64,000 nucleotides of DNA from the NCBI RefSeq assembly GCF_002980495.1, contig NZ_PVBR01000002.1, positions 248,001-312,000 of the forward strand, in the 5' to 3' direction. Shown here one piece after another: positions 18,059 through 27,475 of the stretch (positions are counted from its first letter, which is position 1; every line of letters starts with the position of its first letter). The translations under genes were made by a program, and so were the position numbers. Under the pieces are notes generated by a model. It searched no databases and was not told the DNA's origin. It saw only the letters and a program-made list of their open reading frames with translations. This DNA is from Phyllobacterium phragmitis. GTDB taxonomy: Bacteria > Pseudomonadota > Alphaproteobacteria > Rhizobiales > Rhizobiaceae.

Positions 18059-18991
18059 ATGAAACTTTTCGCGGGCAACTCCAATCGTGTGCTGGCTGAA
18101 TCCGTTGCAAAATATCTGAACATCCCACTCGGCAAAGCCAGTGTCAGACGCTTTGCCGATCAGGAGATTTTCGTCGAGATTCAGGAAAATGTCCGCGGCG
18201 AGGATGTGTTCGTCCTCCAGTCCACGTCTTACCCGGCAAACGATCATCTGATGGAACTGCTCATCATGATCGATGCGTTCCGACGTTCCTCCGCCCGCCG
18301 CATCACCGCCGTCCTGCCCTATTTCGGTTATGCCCGGCAGGACCGCAAGCCCGGCCCCCGCACGCCGATTTCGGCCAAGCTGGTCGCCAATCTCATCACC
18401 GAGGCCGGCGCCAACCGCGTCCTGACCCTTGATCTCCATGCCGGCCAGATCCAGGGCTTCTTCGATATTCCGACCGACAATCTCTATGCGGTTCCGGTCA
18501 TCGCACGTGATGTGAAGGCGCATTACAGCACCTCCAATGTCATGGTCGTTTCGCCTGATGTCGGCGGTGTGGTGCGCGCCCGCTCGCTGGCAAAGCGCAT
18601 CGACGCGCAACTCGCCATCGTCGACAAGCGCCGCGAACGCCCTGGCGAATCGGAAGTCATGAACGTCATCGGCGACGTGACAGGCAAGGATTGCCTGCTA
18701 TTCGATGATATCGTCGATTCCGGCGGCACACTCTGTAACGCCGCCGAGGCGCTGCTGGCCAAGGGTGCGAAGAGCGTTACCGCCTATATCACCCATGGCG
18801 TGCTTTCCGGCGGGGCCGTCGCGCGCATCGCCGCTTCCAAGCTGAAGGAACTGGTGATCACCGATTCCATCCAGCCCACCGCCGCCATCACCTCGGCCCA
18901 TAATATCCGCGTCCTGCCGATTGCCGACCTGATCGGCGAAGCAATCTCGCGCACAGCTTCCGAAGAGTCCGTCTCCAGCCTCTTCGACTGA
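18059..18991 (+). CDS. prs: Ribose-phosphate pyrophosphokinase (PRPP synthase)
   Basis: Makes PRPP from ribose 5-phosphate and ATP, the precursor of purines, pyrimidines, NAD, histidine and tryptophan. The 310 residues match class I enzymes. Visible marks are the ATP loop RRFADQE, the flexible-loop motif [10 protein letters not shown], the metal-binding [11 protein letters not shown] and the PRPP loop [10 protein letters not shown]. It is followed by a large intergenic palindrome. PRPP made here feeds apt (25.8 kb). Confidence 0.97.
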   Translation: MKLFAGNSNRVLAESVAKYLNIPLGKASVRRFADQEIFVEIQENVRGEDVFVLQSTSYPANDHLMELLIMIDAFRRSSARRITAVLPYFGYARQDRKPGPRTPISAKLVANLITEAGANRVLTLDLHAGQIQGFFDIPTDNLYAVPVIARDVKAHYSTSNVMVVSPDVGGVVRARSLAKRIDAQLAIVDKRRERPGESEVMNVIGDVTGKDCLLFDDIVDSGGTLCNAAEALLAKGAKSVTAYITHGVLSGGAVARIAASKLKELVITDSIQPTAAITSAHNIRVLPIADLIGEAISRTASEESVSSLFD

Positions 18992-18999
18992 AGCGGTTC

Positions 19000-19172
19000 C
19001 CCCTTCCTTCTCCCCTTGTGGGAGAAGGTGGCCGAGCGTGAGCGAGGTCGGATGAGGGGTCGATGCGCGCATTCCCGCTCGCCGAGCCGCCATCGAGGCG
19101 GCTTACTCACCACCCCTCATCCGCCTTCACTTCGTTCAGGCACCTTCTCCCACAAGGGGAGAAGGAAGGGGA
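19000..19172. repeat. RIME-like intergenic element, type A (copy 1)
   Basis: Inverted ends TTCTCCCCTTGTGGGAGAAG and its complement bound an inner part with GTGGCCGAGCG and ATGAGGGGT motifs that recur in inverted order. It fills the gap between the convergent prs and HerA genes. Other copies are at 35778-35942 and, truncated, at 45738-45864. Confidence 0.93.
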
Positions 19173-19179
19173 GAAACAT

Positions 19180-20691
19180 TTATTCCGCAGCAGACCGTTC
19201 TTCTGACGCCTCATCAGGCGCATTGGGATCGCCCGGTCCCGTCTCGCAGCCAAGATCGGGAAAGGCGACGACGCGTTTTCCCGTGAAGTCGGTGCGAACC
19301 ACCAAAAGCCCCCTCTCCTCGAAATAGGTCAAAAGCCGCCGCGCCCGGCTGGTCGAGTGCGTGCCATAGGCACGCGCCAGCACCGCATCCGACGGGCAAG
19401 GCGCGCCCGTGACGGCCGCCTGCGCGACGATCAGGAACACACCCTGCACATCGTCGGTCAGGCTTTCCGAAAGGTTCAGCGCCTGCTGCCAGGCCTGGCC
19501 CGAGGCGGTTTCACCGTCAAGATTGGTCTGCGCCAGCGCCAGCCTGCGGCGGAAGGCGGGCAAGGCCAGGGGCTCTCCCGATACGCGGTGGATGCGGCAA
19601 CGGACGAGAAAATCCTGATAGAGCACGGCGACGGAGCGGAACGAGGCTTCGGGATCGTCGATGATCTCGCGCATCACCTTATCGATGCGGTTCTCGCGCT
19701 CGGCATCGGCAATGCCCGGGAAAAGTGGTTCCACCGGCGCTTCGGGCTCCGGCTTGGCCTTGGTGAGCTGGGCCAGGATCTCGGCGGTCGGGCGCGGCGG
19801 CGGCGCGACGGGCGCACGCCTTGCGATGGGGCGTATCTCGCCGGGGCTCGGCGTGAAGATGAGTTCGCGCGCATCTTCAGGCGCATCCGGCAGCGGCATC
19901 AGCTTGGGGCTGCCCGACCGGGCGGAGGTTTCCACCGTGCCGATCTTGATCGGCAGCGGCCGCCGTGACAGCGCCGGCCCGAGCGCCACGAAATGGCCGC
20001 GCGCCAGATCGCGGAACATCTCCGCCTGCCGCCGTTCCATGCCGAGTAGATCGGCGGCGCGCGCCATGTCGATATCGAGGAATGTCCGACCCATCAGGAA
20101 GTTCGAGGCCTCGGCCGCCACGTTCTTGGCGAGCTTCGCCAGCCGTTGCGTGGCGATGACGCCGGCAAGCCCGCGCTTGCGGCCGCGGCACATCAGATTG
20201 GTCATGGCGCCGAGCGACAGCTTGCGCGCCTCGTCAGCCACCTCGCCGCCAACGGCGGGAGCGAAAAGCTGCGCCTCGTCGACGACGACCAGCATCGGAT
20301 ACCAGAAATCGCGGTCGGCATCGAACATGCCACCGAGGAAGGCCGCGGCACAGCGCATCTGCTGTTCGACATCGAGCCCTTCCAGATTGAGAATGACCGA
20401 AACGCGATGCTGCCGGATACGCGCGGCGATCCGCGTCAGCTCGGCCTCGGTGCGCGCGGCATCGACCACGACATGGCCAAAGCTATCTGCAAGCGTGACG
20501 AAATCGCCTTCCGGATCGATGATGCATTGCTGCACCCAGGGGGCGCTCTGTTCGAGCAGGCGGCGAAGAAGATGCGACTTTCCCGAACCCGAATTGCCCT
20601 GCACCAGCAGGCGCGTCGCGAGCAATTCCTCCAGATCGAGCATGGCCGCGGTCCCGCCGGACGTGGCTCCCATGTCGATGCCGACCTTCAT
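19180..20691 (-). CDS. HerA-type P-loop ATPase (DUF87/DUF853-like)
   Basis: A 503-residue ATPase. The N-terminal third has Walker A GNSGSGKSHLLRRLLE (about 33), the IIDPEGDF motif typical of HerA and FtsK-like pumps, Walker B MLVVVDEAQLF (about 150) and the sensor motif VIATQRLAKLAK. The C-terminal half is Pro/Arg-rich, then helical with a possible winged helix (SDAVLARAYGTHSTSRARRLLTYFEERGLLVV). HerA family members move DNA. No nuclease gene (NurA or the like) is adjacent, so a Hel-Nuc defence pair is not supported here. AGGAGG lies 4 bases before the ATG; the longer frame upstream is not needed. Confidence 0.88.
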   Translation of the reverse strand: MKVGIDMGATSGGTAAMLDLEELLATRLLVQGNSGSGKSHLLRRLLEQSAPWVQQCIIDPEGDFVTLADSFGHVVVDAARTEAELTRIAARIRQHRVSVILNLEGLDVEQQMRCAAAFLGGMFDADRDFWYPMLVVVDEAQLFAPAVGGEVADEARKLSLGAMTNLMCRGRKRGLAGVIATQRLAKLAKNVAAEASNFLMGRTFLDIDMARAADLLGMERRQAEMFRDLARGHFVALGPALSRRPLPIKIGTVETSARSGSPKLMPLPDAPEDARELIFTPSPGEIRPIARRAPVAPPPRPTAEILAQLTKAKPEPEAPVEPLFPGIADAERENRIDKVMREIIDDPEASFRSVAVLYQDFLVRCRIHRVSGEPLALPAFRRRLALAQTNLDGETASGQAWQQALNLSESLTDDVQGVFLIVAQAAVTGAPCPSDAVLARAYGTHSTSRARRLLTYFEERGLLVVRTDFTGKRVVAFPDLGCETGPGDPNAPDEASEERSAAE

Positions 20692-20955
20692 CCTGCCTCC
20701 TGAATTGCTGTTCGAATCGATGGCGGCGGCGCGGACCAAAACAGTGCCGACGCAAGCCCGCCATCCCTTTAGCACTCCAAACCCGCCAGCGCGCCTGTCT
20801 TGTCGCGAAACCCACAACAAGTACCGCAGGACTGCGCAAGAGGGGATCCATGACCGGTAAGGACGGAAAACGCCGATAGTGTCTCAGTTTGATTTTTCGG
20901 CTGTGGGTGGAAAGCGAACCTTGCAATCGTAACAGCAATCGCTGTGACGCCCGTT

Positions 20956-21555
20956 TCAAGAATGGTTCGGTTCGAGACAAACGAAGCTCCACTTTACCTC
21001 GCTCCTACCGAGCATGTCGTCACGTTCGTTCTGGTGAATGCAACGGAGGCCAACCGCTGCCGCGAGCGCAATGGTCTCGGCTGTCGAGACATCAAACATC
21101 TTCCGCCTTGCCGGTACAGGTCCGTGTCGCAAAGACATGATGATCCTGCCTTCGCGTTCCATGAGATTCGCAAGATGCCGCATAGCGATGCTGCGTTCGG
21201 CTTCCTCCAGATGCATCCACACCGCCGTGAGCATGATAACATCGTAGCGTGCACCTTGATTTCTCACGACCGAGAGGTCCGGCAAAGTGTCGTCGACCCA
21301 CTCAATTGCCTTCCCGGCATGAAGGCGTAGCCCCTCACCGCGAAGCTCCGCCGTGGGTTCCACAGCGACAACTTTGTGACCCTTTGCCGAAAGCGCCGCT
21401 GCGTCACGCCCCGACCCTGCTCCGATATCGAGGATGCGACTTGGATTGTCGGGAAACAGGTGAAGGACGTCACGGTGAACGTCGGAGAATTTTATGCTTT
21501 CATACTGTTCGGCAAGCGTCTTTGCGTTTTCACCGTAACCATCTGTTCCCCGCAT
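20956..21555 (-). CDS. Class I SAM-dependent methyltransferase
   Basis: A protein of about 199 residues. The SAM motif is RILDIGAGSGRDAAALSAKGHKVVAVEP (about 40-67), followed by the acidic strand RYDVIMLTAVWMHLE and REGRIIMSLRHGP. This places it among small UbiE/Tam-like methyltransferases; the substrate is unknown. The open frame runs far upstream across other genes, but the SAM domain needs only the part after the ATG at 21555, which has GGGCAGGG just before it. The gene looks less GC-rich than its neighbours, which may point to later acquisition. It is divergent from rplY. Confidence 0.8.
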   Translation of the reverse strand: MRGTDGYGENAKTLAEQYESIKFSDVHRDVLHLFPDNPSRILDIGAGSGRDAAALSAKGHKVVAVEPTAELRGEGLRLHAGKAIEWVDDTLPDLSVVRNQGARYDVIMLTAVWMHLEEAERSIAMRHLANLMEREGRIIMSLRHGPVPARRKMFDVSTAETIALAAAVGLRCIHQNERDDMLGRSEVKWSFVCLEPNHS

Positions 21556-21675
21556 CCCTGCCCACTTAAACCCTGTTAGTGTTGACGTCGCCACGAAACT
21601 GGCATCCCACATAAACTTCCGCAACGGGTCGCCAGCCGGAATTCGAACCGAGACGCAACCGAACGCCCTGCGAAC

Positions 21676-21704
21676 TTGCACATTTGCGGCCTTTCCGTTA
21701 TAGA
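21676..21704 (+). promoter_or_regulatory. Promoter of the rplY-pth unit
   Basis: TTGCAC, a 17-base spacer and TATAGA match a housekeeping-sigma promoter, about 150 bases before the rplY start. Confidence 0.65.
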
Positions 21705-21855
21705 GCCGCCATCCGTGTAGACACCCTTGGAGGCAACACGGAATGGGGCGGCCTTTCGTTCGTGCGTCGAACGGCAAATCGGCCGCTTCATGTTTTTCTG
21801 CCCCGGCCAGCCGGACAGGAGAACACTCCAGATTAGAACCTCGAAAGGAAATGCC

Positions 21856-22485
21856 ATGAGCGAACAATACGAGCTCAAGGCCGAGGCGCGCGAACGGGTC
21901 GGTAAGGGGTCCGCCCGGCAACTTCGGCGCAACGGTAAAGTGCCTGCAGTCATCTATGGCGACAAGCAGCCCCCCATCTCGATCGCCTTGCCCTACAAGG
22001 AACTCTTCCTCAAGATCCACAGCGGCGGTTTCAGGACGACCGTCGCGACGATCGACGTCGACGGCAAGAAGATCCAGGTCCTGCCGAAGGACTATCAGCT
22101 TGATCCGGTTCGTGATTACCCGGTTCATGTCGACTTCCTGCGCGTTTCGGAGAAGTCGGTCGTTCAGGTCAACATTCCCGTTCACTTCACGAATGAGGAA
22201 GCGGCTCCCGGCATCAAGCGCGGCGGCGTTCTCAACATCGTTCGTCACGAGATCGAGTTCACCGCGCCTGCCAATGCGATTCCCGATTTCATCGAGATCG
22301 ACCTGACCGGCAAGCAACTCGGCGATTCCATCCATATTTCCGCGATCAGCCTGCCGAAGGGTGTCACGTCGGTCATTCAGGACCGCGACTTCACCATCGC
22401 GACCATTGCCGCACCCGCTGGCCTCAAATCCGAGGAAGGCGCGGCTACGGAGGAAGCTGAGACGGAAGAGAAGGAAGGCGAGTAA
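21856..22485 (+). CDS. rplY: 50S ribosomal protein L25 (Ctc/TL5 type)
   Basis: A 209-residue 5S rRNA-binding protein of the long L25 type: an N-terminal L25 domain ([25 protein letters not shown]) and a C-terminal beta domain ([20 protein letters not shown] to ISLPKGV). It ends in an acidic Glu/Ala/Thr tail. AAAGGAA precedes the ATG; the frame upstream is not coding. It is followed after 30 bases by pth, the common order in Alphaproteobacteria. Confidence 0.97.
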   Translation: MSEQYELKAEARERVGKGSARQLRRNGKVPAVIYGDKQPPISIALPYKELFLKIHSGGFRTTVATIDVDGKKIQVLPKDYQLDPVRDYPVHVDFLRVSEKSVVQVNIPVHFTNEEAAPGIKRGGVLNIVRHEIEFTAPANAIPDFIEIDLTGKQLGDSIHISAISLPKGVTSVIQDRDFTIATIAAPAGLKSEEGAATEEAETEEKEGE

Positions 22486-22515
22486 TCGTCTTTCCGCATA
22501 TCGGGAGCCGTTTCC

Positions 22516-23289
22516 ATGCTGCTTATCGCAGGACTTGGCAATCCAGGCTCCCGCTATGCGAAAAACCGGCACAATATCGGTTTCATGGCGGCGGACGAGA
22601 TACACCGCCGCCATCGCTTTTCTCCCTGGCAGAAAAAATTCCAGGCTGAAATCGCCGACGGCACCATCGACGGCGAAAAGGTGCTCCTCATCAAGCCGCA
22701 GACCTTCATGAACCTTTCCGGCCAGGCGGTCGGCCAGGCCATGCGTTTTTATAAGCTTTCCCCCTCCGATCTCGTGGTCATCTATGATGAACTGGATCTG
22801 CCTGCCGGCAAGGTCCGCGCCAAGACCGGCGGCGGAGCGGGCGGACACAATGGTATCAAGTCGATCGATGCGCATTGCGGCAAGGATTACCGCCGCATCC
22901 GGCTCGGCATCGGCCATCCCGGCGTCAAGGAACTGGTGCACGGCCATGTGCTGGGCGATTTCGCCAAGGCCGACAGTGAATGGCTGGAGCCGCTTCTGGC
23001 TGGCATAGCGGACAATGCGGGATTTCTGGTGAAGGGTGACGACAACGGCTTCATGAACCGCATATCGCTCGCGATGGGCGGCGGTGATCCTCGGTCGATC
23101 GCGAGGAAAGAGCCGAAAGAAGGGAAAGACAAGGCCAAGGAGGACAGGGGCGAAGCCGGAAAACCGGCGGGCGCGGCAAAGGGCCAGAGCCATATACGCC
23201 AGGCGCGCGCGCCCAAGCCCGCGGCCGATATCCCCGCCAGCGGACCGATGGCCGACATGCTGAAGAAGCTGCTCGGCAAAAAGGATTGA
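22516..23289 (+). CDS. pth: Peptidyl-tRNA hydrolase with C-terminal extension
   Basis: Releases peptides from stalled peptidyl-tRNA. Catalytic features are the His in KNRHNIGF (about residue 20), the Asn in [10 protein letters not shown] and the Asp in [11 protein letters not shown], followed by [12 protein letters not shown]. The catalytic domain takes about 190 residues. The extra 60 residues are Lys/Glu/Ala-rich and end in [13 protein letters not shown], an extension seen in relatives of this order. It lies 30 bases after rplY and 117 bases before ychF, with a type D palindrome in between. Confidence 0.97.
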   Translation: MLLIAGLGNPGSRYAKNRHNIGFMAADEIHRRHRFSPWQKKFQAEIADGTIDGEKVLLIKPQTFMNLSGQAVGQAMRFYKLSPSDLVVIYDELDLPAGKVRAKTGGGAGGHNGIKSIDAHCGKDYRRIRLGIGHPGVKELVHGHVLGDFAKADSEWLEPLLAGIADNAGFLVKGDDNGFMNRISLAMGGGDPRSIARKEPKEGKDKAKEDRGEAGKPAGAAKGQSHIRQARAPKPAADIPASGPMADMLKKLLGKKD

Positions 23290-23313
23290 AATTCGCCCTT
23301 TAAGGGCATTCAA

Positions 23314-23380
23314 AAGCATGATCCCGAACCGAAGGTCGGCGTCAGCAAAAAGTTGCAGACTTCCAGGTAAGATCATGCGG
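23314..23380. repeat. Dispersed palindrome, type D (copy 2)
   Basis: Starts AAGCATGATCCCGAACC and ends GGTAAGATCATGCGG around AGTTGCAGACTT. It carries about 20 extra bases (CGAAGGTCGGCGTCAGC) compared with copy 1. Confidence 0.88.
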
Positions 23381-23406
23381 CCAAACAAGGATAAGGACGG
23401 AATATC

Positions 23407-24510
23407 ATGGGTTTCAAATGCGGCATCGTCGGCCTGCCGAACGTCGGGAAATCGACGCTTTTCAACGCGCTGACCAAGACGGCGGCGGCGCAAGCCGCGA
23501 ACTACCCCTTCTGCACCATCGAGCCCAACACCGGCGAAGTCGCCGTGCCCGATCCGCGCATGAAAGAAATCGCAGCCGTCGCCAAGTCGCAGAACATCAT
23601 CCCGACCCGCATCTCCTTCGTCGATATCGCCGGCCTCGTGCGCGGCGCGTCGAAGGGCGAAGGCCTCGGCAACCAGTTCCTCGCCAATATCCGCGAGGTC
23701 GATGCCATCGTTCATGTGCTGCGCTGCTTCGAGGATGATGACATCACCCATGTCGAGGGCCGCATCGATCCGGTTTCCGATGCCGAGACGGTCGAAACGG
23801 AACTCATGCTCTCCGATCTCGAAAGCCTGGAGCGCCGCATCGTGCAGATCCGCAAGCGCGCCACCGGCAAGGACAAGGAAGCATTGGCGGTGCTGCCGAT
23901 GATGGAAAAGGCGCTCGAACTCCTGCAGGACGGCAAGCCCGTGCGCATGTTGCTCAGGGATATCGCGCCTGACGACCTGCCTATCCTCCAGGAGCTGAAC
24001 CTGCTCACCTCGAAACCCGTTCTCTATGTCTGCAACGTCGCCGAAAGCAACGCTGTGGCGGGCAATGAGCATACCAGGGCCGTCGCTGCCATGGCCGAAG
24101 CGCAAGGCGCCGAGACGGTCGTCATTTCGGCTGCCATCGAGGCGGAAGTCGCGCAGCTTTCCGACGAGGAAGGCAAGGAATTTCTCGATGCCATCGGCCT
24201 TGAGGAGCCCGGCCTCGATCGGCTGATCCGCGCCGGATACAAGCTTCTCGACCTCATCACCTACTTCACCGCCGGCCCCAAGGAGACACGCGCCTGGACG
24301 GTGAAGCGTGGTTCCAAGGCACCGCAGGCGGCGGGCGTCATCCACACGGATTTCGAGCGCGGCTTCATCCGCGCCCAGACCATCGCCTTCCATGACTATG
24401 TCGCCCTTGGCGGCGAAGTGGCAGCCAAGGAAGCGGGCAAAGCCCGCGACGAAGGCAAGGAATATGTGGTGCAGGATGGCGACGTGATGCTGTTCAGGTT
24501 CAATACCTGA
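23407..24510 (+). CDS. ychF: Redox- and ribosome-associated ATPase YchF (Obg family)
   Basis: A 367-residue P-loop protein: [16 protein letters not shown] (Walker A), [22 protein letters not shown], a coiled-coil insertion and the C-terminal TGS domain ([20 protein letters not shown] to [14 protein letters not shown]). YchF hydrolyses ATP rather than GTP because it lacks a normal NKxD; this is family knowledge. It helps stress responses and translation start. The length matches the family. Confidence 0.97.
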   Translation: MGFKCGIVGLPNVGKSTLFNALTKTAAAQAANYPFCTIEPNTGEVAVPDPRMKEIAAVAKSQNIIPTRISFVDIAGLVRGASKGEGLGNQFLANIREVDAIVHVLRCFEDDDITHVEGRIDPVSDAETVETELMLSDLESLERRIVQIRKRATGKDKEALAVLPMMEKALELLQDGKPVRMLLRDIAPDDLPILQELNLLTSKPVLYVCNVAESNAVAGNEHTRAVAAMAEAQGAETVVISAAIEAEVAQLSDEEGKEFLDAIGLEEPGLDRLIRAGYKLLDLITYFTAGPKETRAWTVKRGSKAPQAAGVIHTDFERGFIRAQTIAFHDYVALGGEVAAKEAGKARDEGKEYVVQDGDVMLFRFNT

Positions 24511-24567
24511 TTCAGCATTAGGCAGTTTTCATGGTTGAAACATAGAAGGACAAAGCCCCTTCTCCTG

Positions 24568-24600
24568 CCGTCATTCTCGGGCTTGTCCCGAGAATGACGG
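24568..24600. repeat. Dispersed palindrome, type C (single copy)
   Basis: CCGTCATTCTCGGG and CCCGAGAATGACGG face each other around CTTGT, a perfect 14-base stem. It lies between ychF and the first MaoC gene. A split copy is at 26455-26564. Confidence 0.95.
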
Positions 24601-24631
24601 CTAGGGGAAAGCTTCGAGGAGGAGGCGGAAT

Positions 24632-25120
24632 ATGGACATGAAGCTTCACCATTATGCCTATGAGGACCTCGCAATAGGCTTGGAATTTCCGCTGGGGCCG
24701 AAGGACGTGACGGCGGAGGAGATCATCGCCTTCGCCCGCGAATTTGACCCGCAGCCCTTCCATCTCGATGAGGCGGCGGGCAAGGCAAGCGTTCTCGGCG
24801 GGCTCGCGGCCTCGGGCTGGCACACCGTTTCCATGCTGATGCGCATGATGTGCGACGCCTATATCACCGGCTCCACCTCTCAGGGCGCGCCCGGCGTCGA
24901 CTTCGTCAAGTGGAAGAGGCCGGTTCTGGCGGGCGACACGCTTGCGGGCAGGACGAAGGTCCTCGACCGTCGCGTTTCCCGATCGAAGCCCGATCTCGGC
25001 TTCGTCACCGTGCACCATGAATTGTTCAATCAGAATGGTGAAAGTGTCTGCGAGGCGCAGCACATGGGCATGTTCCTGCTACGCGATCCGCAGCACAAGG
25101 CAGAGGAAGCGCCACGATGA
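24632..25120 (+). CDS. MaoC-family hydratase/dehydratase (first of pair)
   Basis: A 162-residue hot-dog-fold protein. The hydratase-2 motif is REFDPQPFHLDEAAGKASVLGGLAASGWHT (about 38-67), which supplies the catalytic Asp and His. MaoC proteins hydrate enoyl-CoA or related thioesters. The actual substrate is unknown. It overlaps by four bases (ATGA) with a second MaoC gene, which strongly suggests a heteromeric pair or two steps of one pathway. Confidence 0.92.
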   Translation: MDMKLHHYAYEDLAIGLEFPLGPKDVTAEEIIAFAREFDPQPFHLDEAAGKASVLGGLAASGWHTVSMLMRMMCDAYITGSTSQGAPGVDFVKWKRPVLAGDTLAGRTKVLDRRVSRSKPDLGFVTVHHELFNQNGESVCEAQHMGMFLLRDPQHKAEEAPR

Positions 25121-25581
25121 GCCTGCTGGAAGAACAGATCGGTATCGAGCAGACGCTCGGCAGCTACACCTTCAGCGCCGACGAAATCATCCGCTTCGCC
25201 ACGCTTTACGACCCGCAGCCGTTCCACACCGATCCCGAAGCCGCGAAGAACAGCAATTTCGGCGCACTCTGCGCCTCCGGCTGGCACACCACCGCCGTCT
25301 GGATGAAGCTCAACGTGCAATCCATGGGAGAAGCGCTGAAAACGGCCAGGGCGCGCGACGAAACACCCCCCGTCTTCGGCCCTTCGCCCGGCTTCGAAAA
25401 CCTCAAATGGCTCAGGCCCGTCTATGCCGGCGATACCATCACCTATAAGCGCACCATCAAGGCCGTCCGTCCTCTTGCCTCCCGTCCCGGCTGGTCGATG
25501 CTGATCATGCACTCATCCGCGTATAATCAGGACGGCGTGAAGGTGATGGAATTTGATAGTGCTGCGCTGGTTAGAGTGTGA
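25117..25581 (+). CDS. MaoC-family hydratase/dehydratase (second of pair)
   Basis: A 154-residue hot-dog-fold protein with the same motif as its neighbour: LYDPQPFHTDPEAAKNSNFGALCASGWHT. The two share the LKWLRPVYAGDTI-type C-terminal strand. It is translationally coupled to the first MaoC gene by an ATGA overlap. Tandem MaoC genes in this arrangement are frequent in Rhizobiales, but no function is established that I know of. A type B RIME-like element follows. Confidence 0.92.
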   Translation: MSLLEEQIGIEQTLGSYTFSADEIIRFATLYDPQPFHTDPEAAKNSNFGALCASGWHTTAVWMKLNVQSMGEALKTARARDETPPVFGPSPGFENLKWLRPVYAGDTITYKRTIKAVRPLASRPGWSMLIMHSSAYNQDGVKVMEFDSAALVRV

Positions 25582-25607
25582 AACGAGATTGAGGTAGCGA
25601 ACGTCAT

Positions 25608-25774
25608 CTCACCCCCCTCTGGCTTGCCAGCCATCTCCCCCTCAAGGGGGGGGAGATTAGCTGATATGCGCGACGGCATTCACTCTTCAACGCTTGTTGA
25701 TTGATGGAGGCACCGATGCAGGCCTGATCTCCCCCCTTGAGGGGGAGATGCCCGGCAGGGCAGAGGGGGGTGAG
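25608..25774. repeat. RIME-like intergenic element, type B (copy 1)
   Basis: Inverted halves: CACCCCCCTCTGGCTTGCCA with ATCTCCCCCTCAAGGGGG on the left, and the complement on the right, separated by about 70 unique bases. Copy 2 is at 53147-53309. It separates the convergent MaoC and apt genes. Confidence 0.93.
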
Positions 25775-25796
25775 ATCGAAAAACACCGCCCAACGA

Positions 25797-26342
25797 TCAC
25801 TCCCCCTCAAATTCCACAAGCGTGCGCACGGTAACGCCGAGCGCCTCGATCTTCTTGGCGCCGCCCAGATCGGGCAGGTCGATGATGAAGCAGGCGGCCA
25901 CGACATCGGCCCCCATCTGCATGAGAAGCCTGGCCGCGCCCTCCGCCGTTCCGCCGGTGGCGATCAGATCGTCGACGAGGACCACCTTTTCGCCCGGTAC
26001 GATGGCATCGCGGTGCATCTCCATTTCATCGACGCCATATTCGAGACTGTAGGCGATGCGCACCGTATCGTGCGGCAGCTTGCCCTTCTTGCGGATCGGC
26101 ACGAAACCGGCCGAAAGCTGATGCGCGATCGCGCCGCCCAGGATGAACCCGCGCGCTTCGATACCCGCCACCTTGTCGATCTTGCCGCCCGCATAGGGGT
26201 AGACCAGTTCGTCCACGGCGCGCCGGAAAGCGCGTGCATTGCCCAGAAGCGTCGTGATGTCGCGAAACATGATGCCGGGCTTCGGATAATCCGGAATGGT
26301 CCTGATGGATTCTTTCAATGTTTCGCGCAGCGCCAAATCCAT
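25797..26342 (-). CDS. apt: Adenine phosphoribosyltransferase
   Basis: Salvages adenine to AMP with PRPP. The 181 residues carry [15 protein letters not shown] near the start (typical Apt), the PRPP loop [16 protein letters not shown] (about 122-137) and [10 protein letters not shown]. Length normal. It uses the PRPP that prs makes. It is 235 bases downstream of petC on the same strand, with a type C palindrome pair in between, so it may be transcribed on its own. Confidence 0.97.
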   Translation of the reverse strand: MDLALRETLKESIRTIPDYPKPGIMFRDITTLLGNARAFRRAVDELVYPYAGGKIDKVAGIEARGFILGGAIAHQLSAGFVPIRKKGKLPHDTVRIAYSLEYGVDEMEMHRDAIVPGEKVVLVDDLIATGGTAEGAARLLMQMGADVVAACFIIDLPDLGGAKKIEALGVTVRTLVEFEGE

Positions 26343-26454
26343 GTGATTTCCTTTCGGTTCATCAGGTATCTTATCAAAGAAAAGGGCGCCGTTGGCGCCC
26401 TTCCCTCAAATAGCTAAAACTTGCAGAATTACCTTGAAACAGCATCCCCACTGG

Positions 26455-26564
26455 CCGTCATTCTCGGGCTTGTCCCGAGAATCTACAGCGGCATGATGTT
26501 TCAGCACCGTAATTGCTCTTCTTTTCCTTGTCGCAGATTCTCGGGACAAGCCCGAGAATGACGG
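26455..26564. repeat. Dispersed palindrome, type C (split pair)
   Basis: Two facing copies of the TCATTCTCGGGCTTGTCCCG unit, separated by about 55 bases. The left one ends GAGAATCTAC and the right one mirrors it, so the whole is a large inverted repeat downstream of petC. Confidence 0.92.
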
Positions 26565-26576
26565 CAAGGCTAAGGC

Positions 26577-27446
26577 TCAATGTGGGACATTCTCCCAGAC
26601 CCGGCGCTTGACGGCATAGACCAGGCCGGCAAACAGGATGAGGAAGATCATGACGCGGAAACCCGTCCTCTTGCGCGCCTCCAGATGCGGCTCGGCGGCC
26701 CACATCAGGAATGCCGAAACGTCGCGCGAATACTGGTCCACCGTCTGCGGCGCGCCGTCGTCATAGGTGACCTGATCGTCCGAGATCGGCTTGGGCATGG
26801 CAAGCGACTTGCCTGCAATGAAATACGGGTTGTAGTAAGTGCCTGCCGGAACCTGCATTCCTTCCGGTGGCGTGTGGTCATACCCCGTCAGAAGTGCGTG
26901 GATATAGTCCGGTCCCGCTTCCGCATATTGCGTGAACAGGTCGAAGATGAAGGTCGGGAAACCGCGCTCGACGGCGCGCGCCTTGGCGATCAGCGAGAAA
27001 TCGGGCGGAACAGCGCCACCGTTGGATGCGGCCGCCGCCTCGTCATTTGGGAATGGCGGCGGAAAATAATCGGTCGGAATGGCCTTGCGGGTGAACATCT
27101 CGCCATCCGCGTTCGGGCCGTCCTGGACCTCGTATTCGGCAGCGAGCGCCTTCACCTGATCTTCCGAATAGCCGAGTTCCTCGAACGACCGGAACGCCAC
27201 GAGATTCATCGAATGGCAGCTGGAGCAGACTTCCTTGAAGACCTTGAGACCGCGCTGAAGCTGGCCCTTGTCATAGGTCCCGAAAGGACCGGCGAAGGAC
27301 CAGTCTTCCTGATGCGGCTTGATGATCGGGAAATGCGCTGGCTCTGCTTCGCTGTGTTCTTCCTGGGCAAGAGCGCCGCCGACAAGACCGACAGCAAGCA
27401 TGACGCCGAAGCTGAGCGTAGCGAAACCGGTGAGGATCGTTTTCAT
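26577..27446 (-). CDS. petC: Cytochrome c1 of the bc1 complex
   Basis: The heme c subunit of respiratory complex III, which passes electrons from the Rieske centre to cytochrome c. The 289 residues show a signal peptide (cleaved after GGALA), the heme-binding CSSCH (about residue 74), the axial Met in the region after ALLTGYDHTPPEGM, and a C-terminal membrane anchor (VMIFLILFAGLVYAV). The reading frame extends upstream through the cytochrome b gene, but the signal peptide fixes the ATG at 27446. It is the last gene of petABC. Confidence 0.96.
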   Translation of the reverse strand: MKTILTGFATLSFGVMLAVGLVGGALAQEEHSEAEPAHFPIIKPHQEDWSFAGPFGTYDKGQLQRGLKVFKEVCSSCHSMNLVAFRSFEELGYSEDQVKALAAEYEVQDGPNADGEMFTRKAIPTDYFPPPFPNDEAAAASNGGAVPPDFSLIAKARAVERGFPTFIFDLFTQYAEAGPDYIHALLTGYDHTPPEGMQVPAGTYYNPYFIAGKSLAMPKPISDDQVTYDDGAPQTVDQYSRDVSAFLMWAAEPHLEARKRTGFRVMIFLILFAGLVYAVKRRVWENVPH

Positions 27447-27475
27447 GAGACAGTCCTTAATATCTGGCAGTTCGC

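Noticed and set aside
19180-20691. HerA ATPase considered as a defence system
   Set aside because: No nuclease, SIR2 or other partner gene lies beside it; neighbours are prs and a methyltransferase that shares no transcript with it.
21640-21720. Possible tRNA near a GGAATTCGAACC stretch
   Set aside because: No cloverleaf arms could be built around the T-loop-like bases; the site is the rplY promoter region.
20956-24393. A 1145-codon open frame on the minus strand that ends in the methyltransferase
   Set aside because: Only the last 199 codons resemble a protein family. The rest is antisense to rplY, pth and ychF and is open because of GC-rich codon bias.
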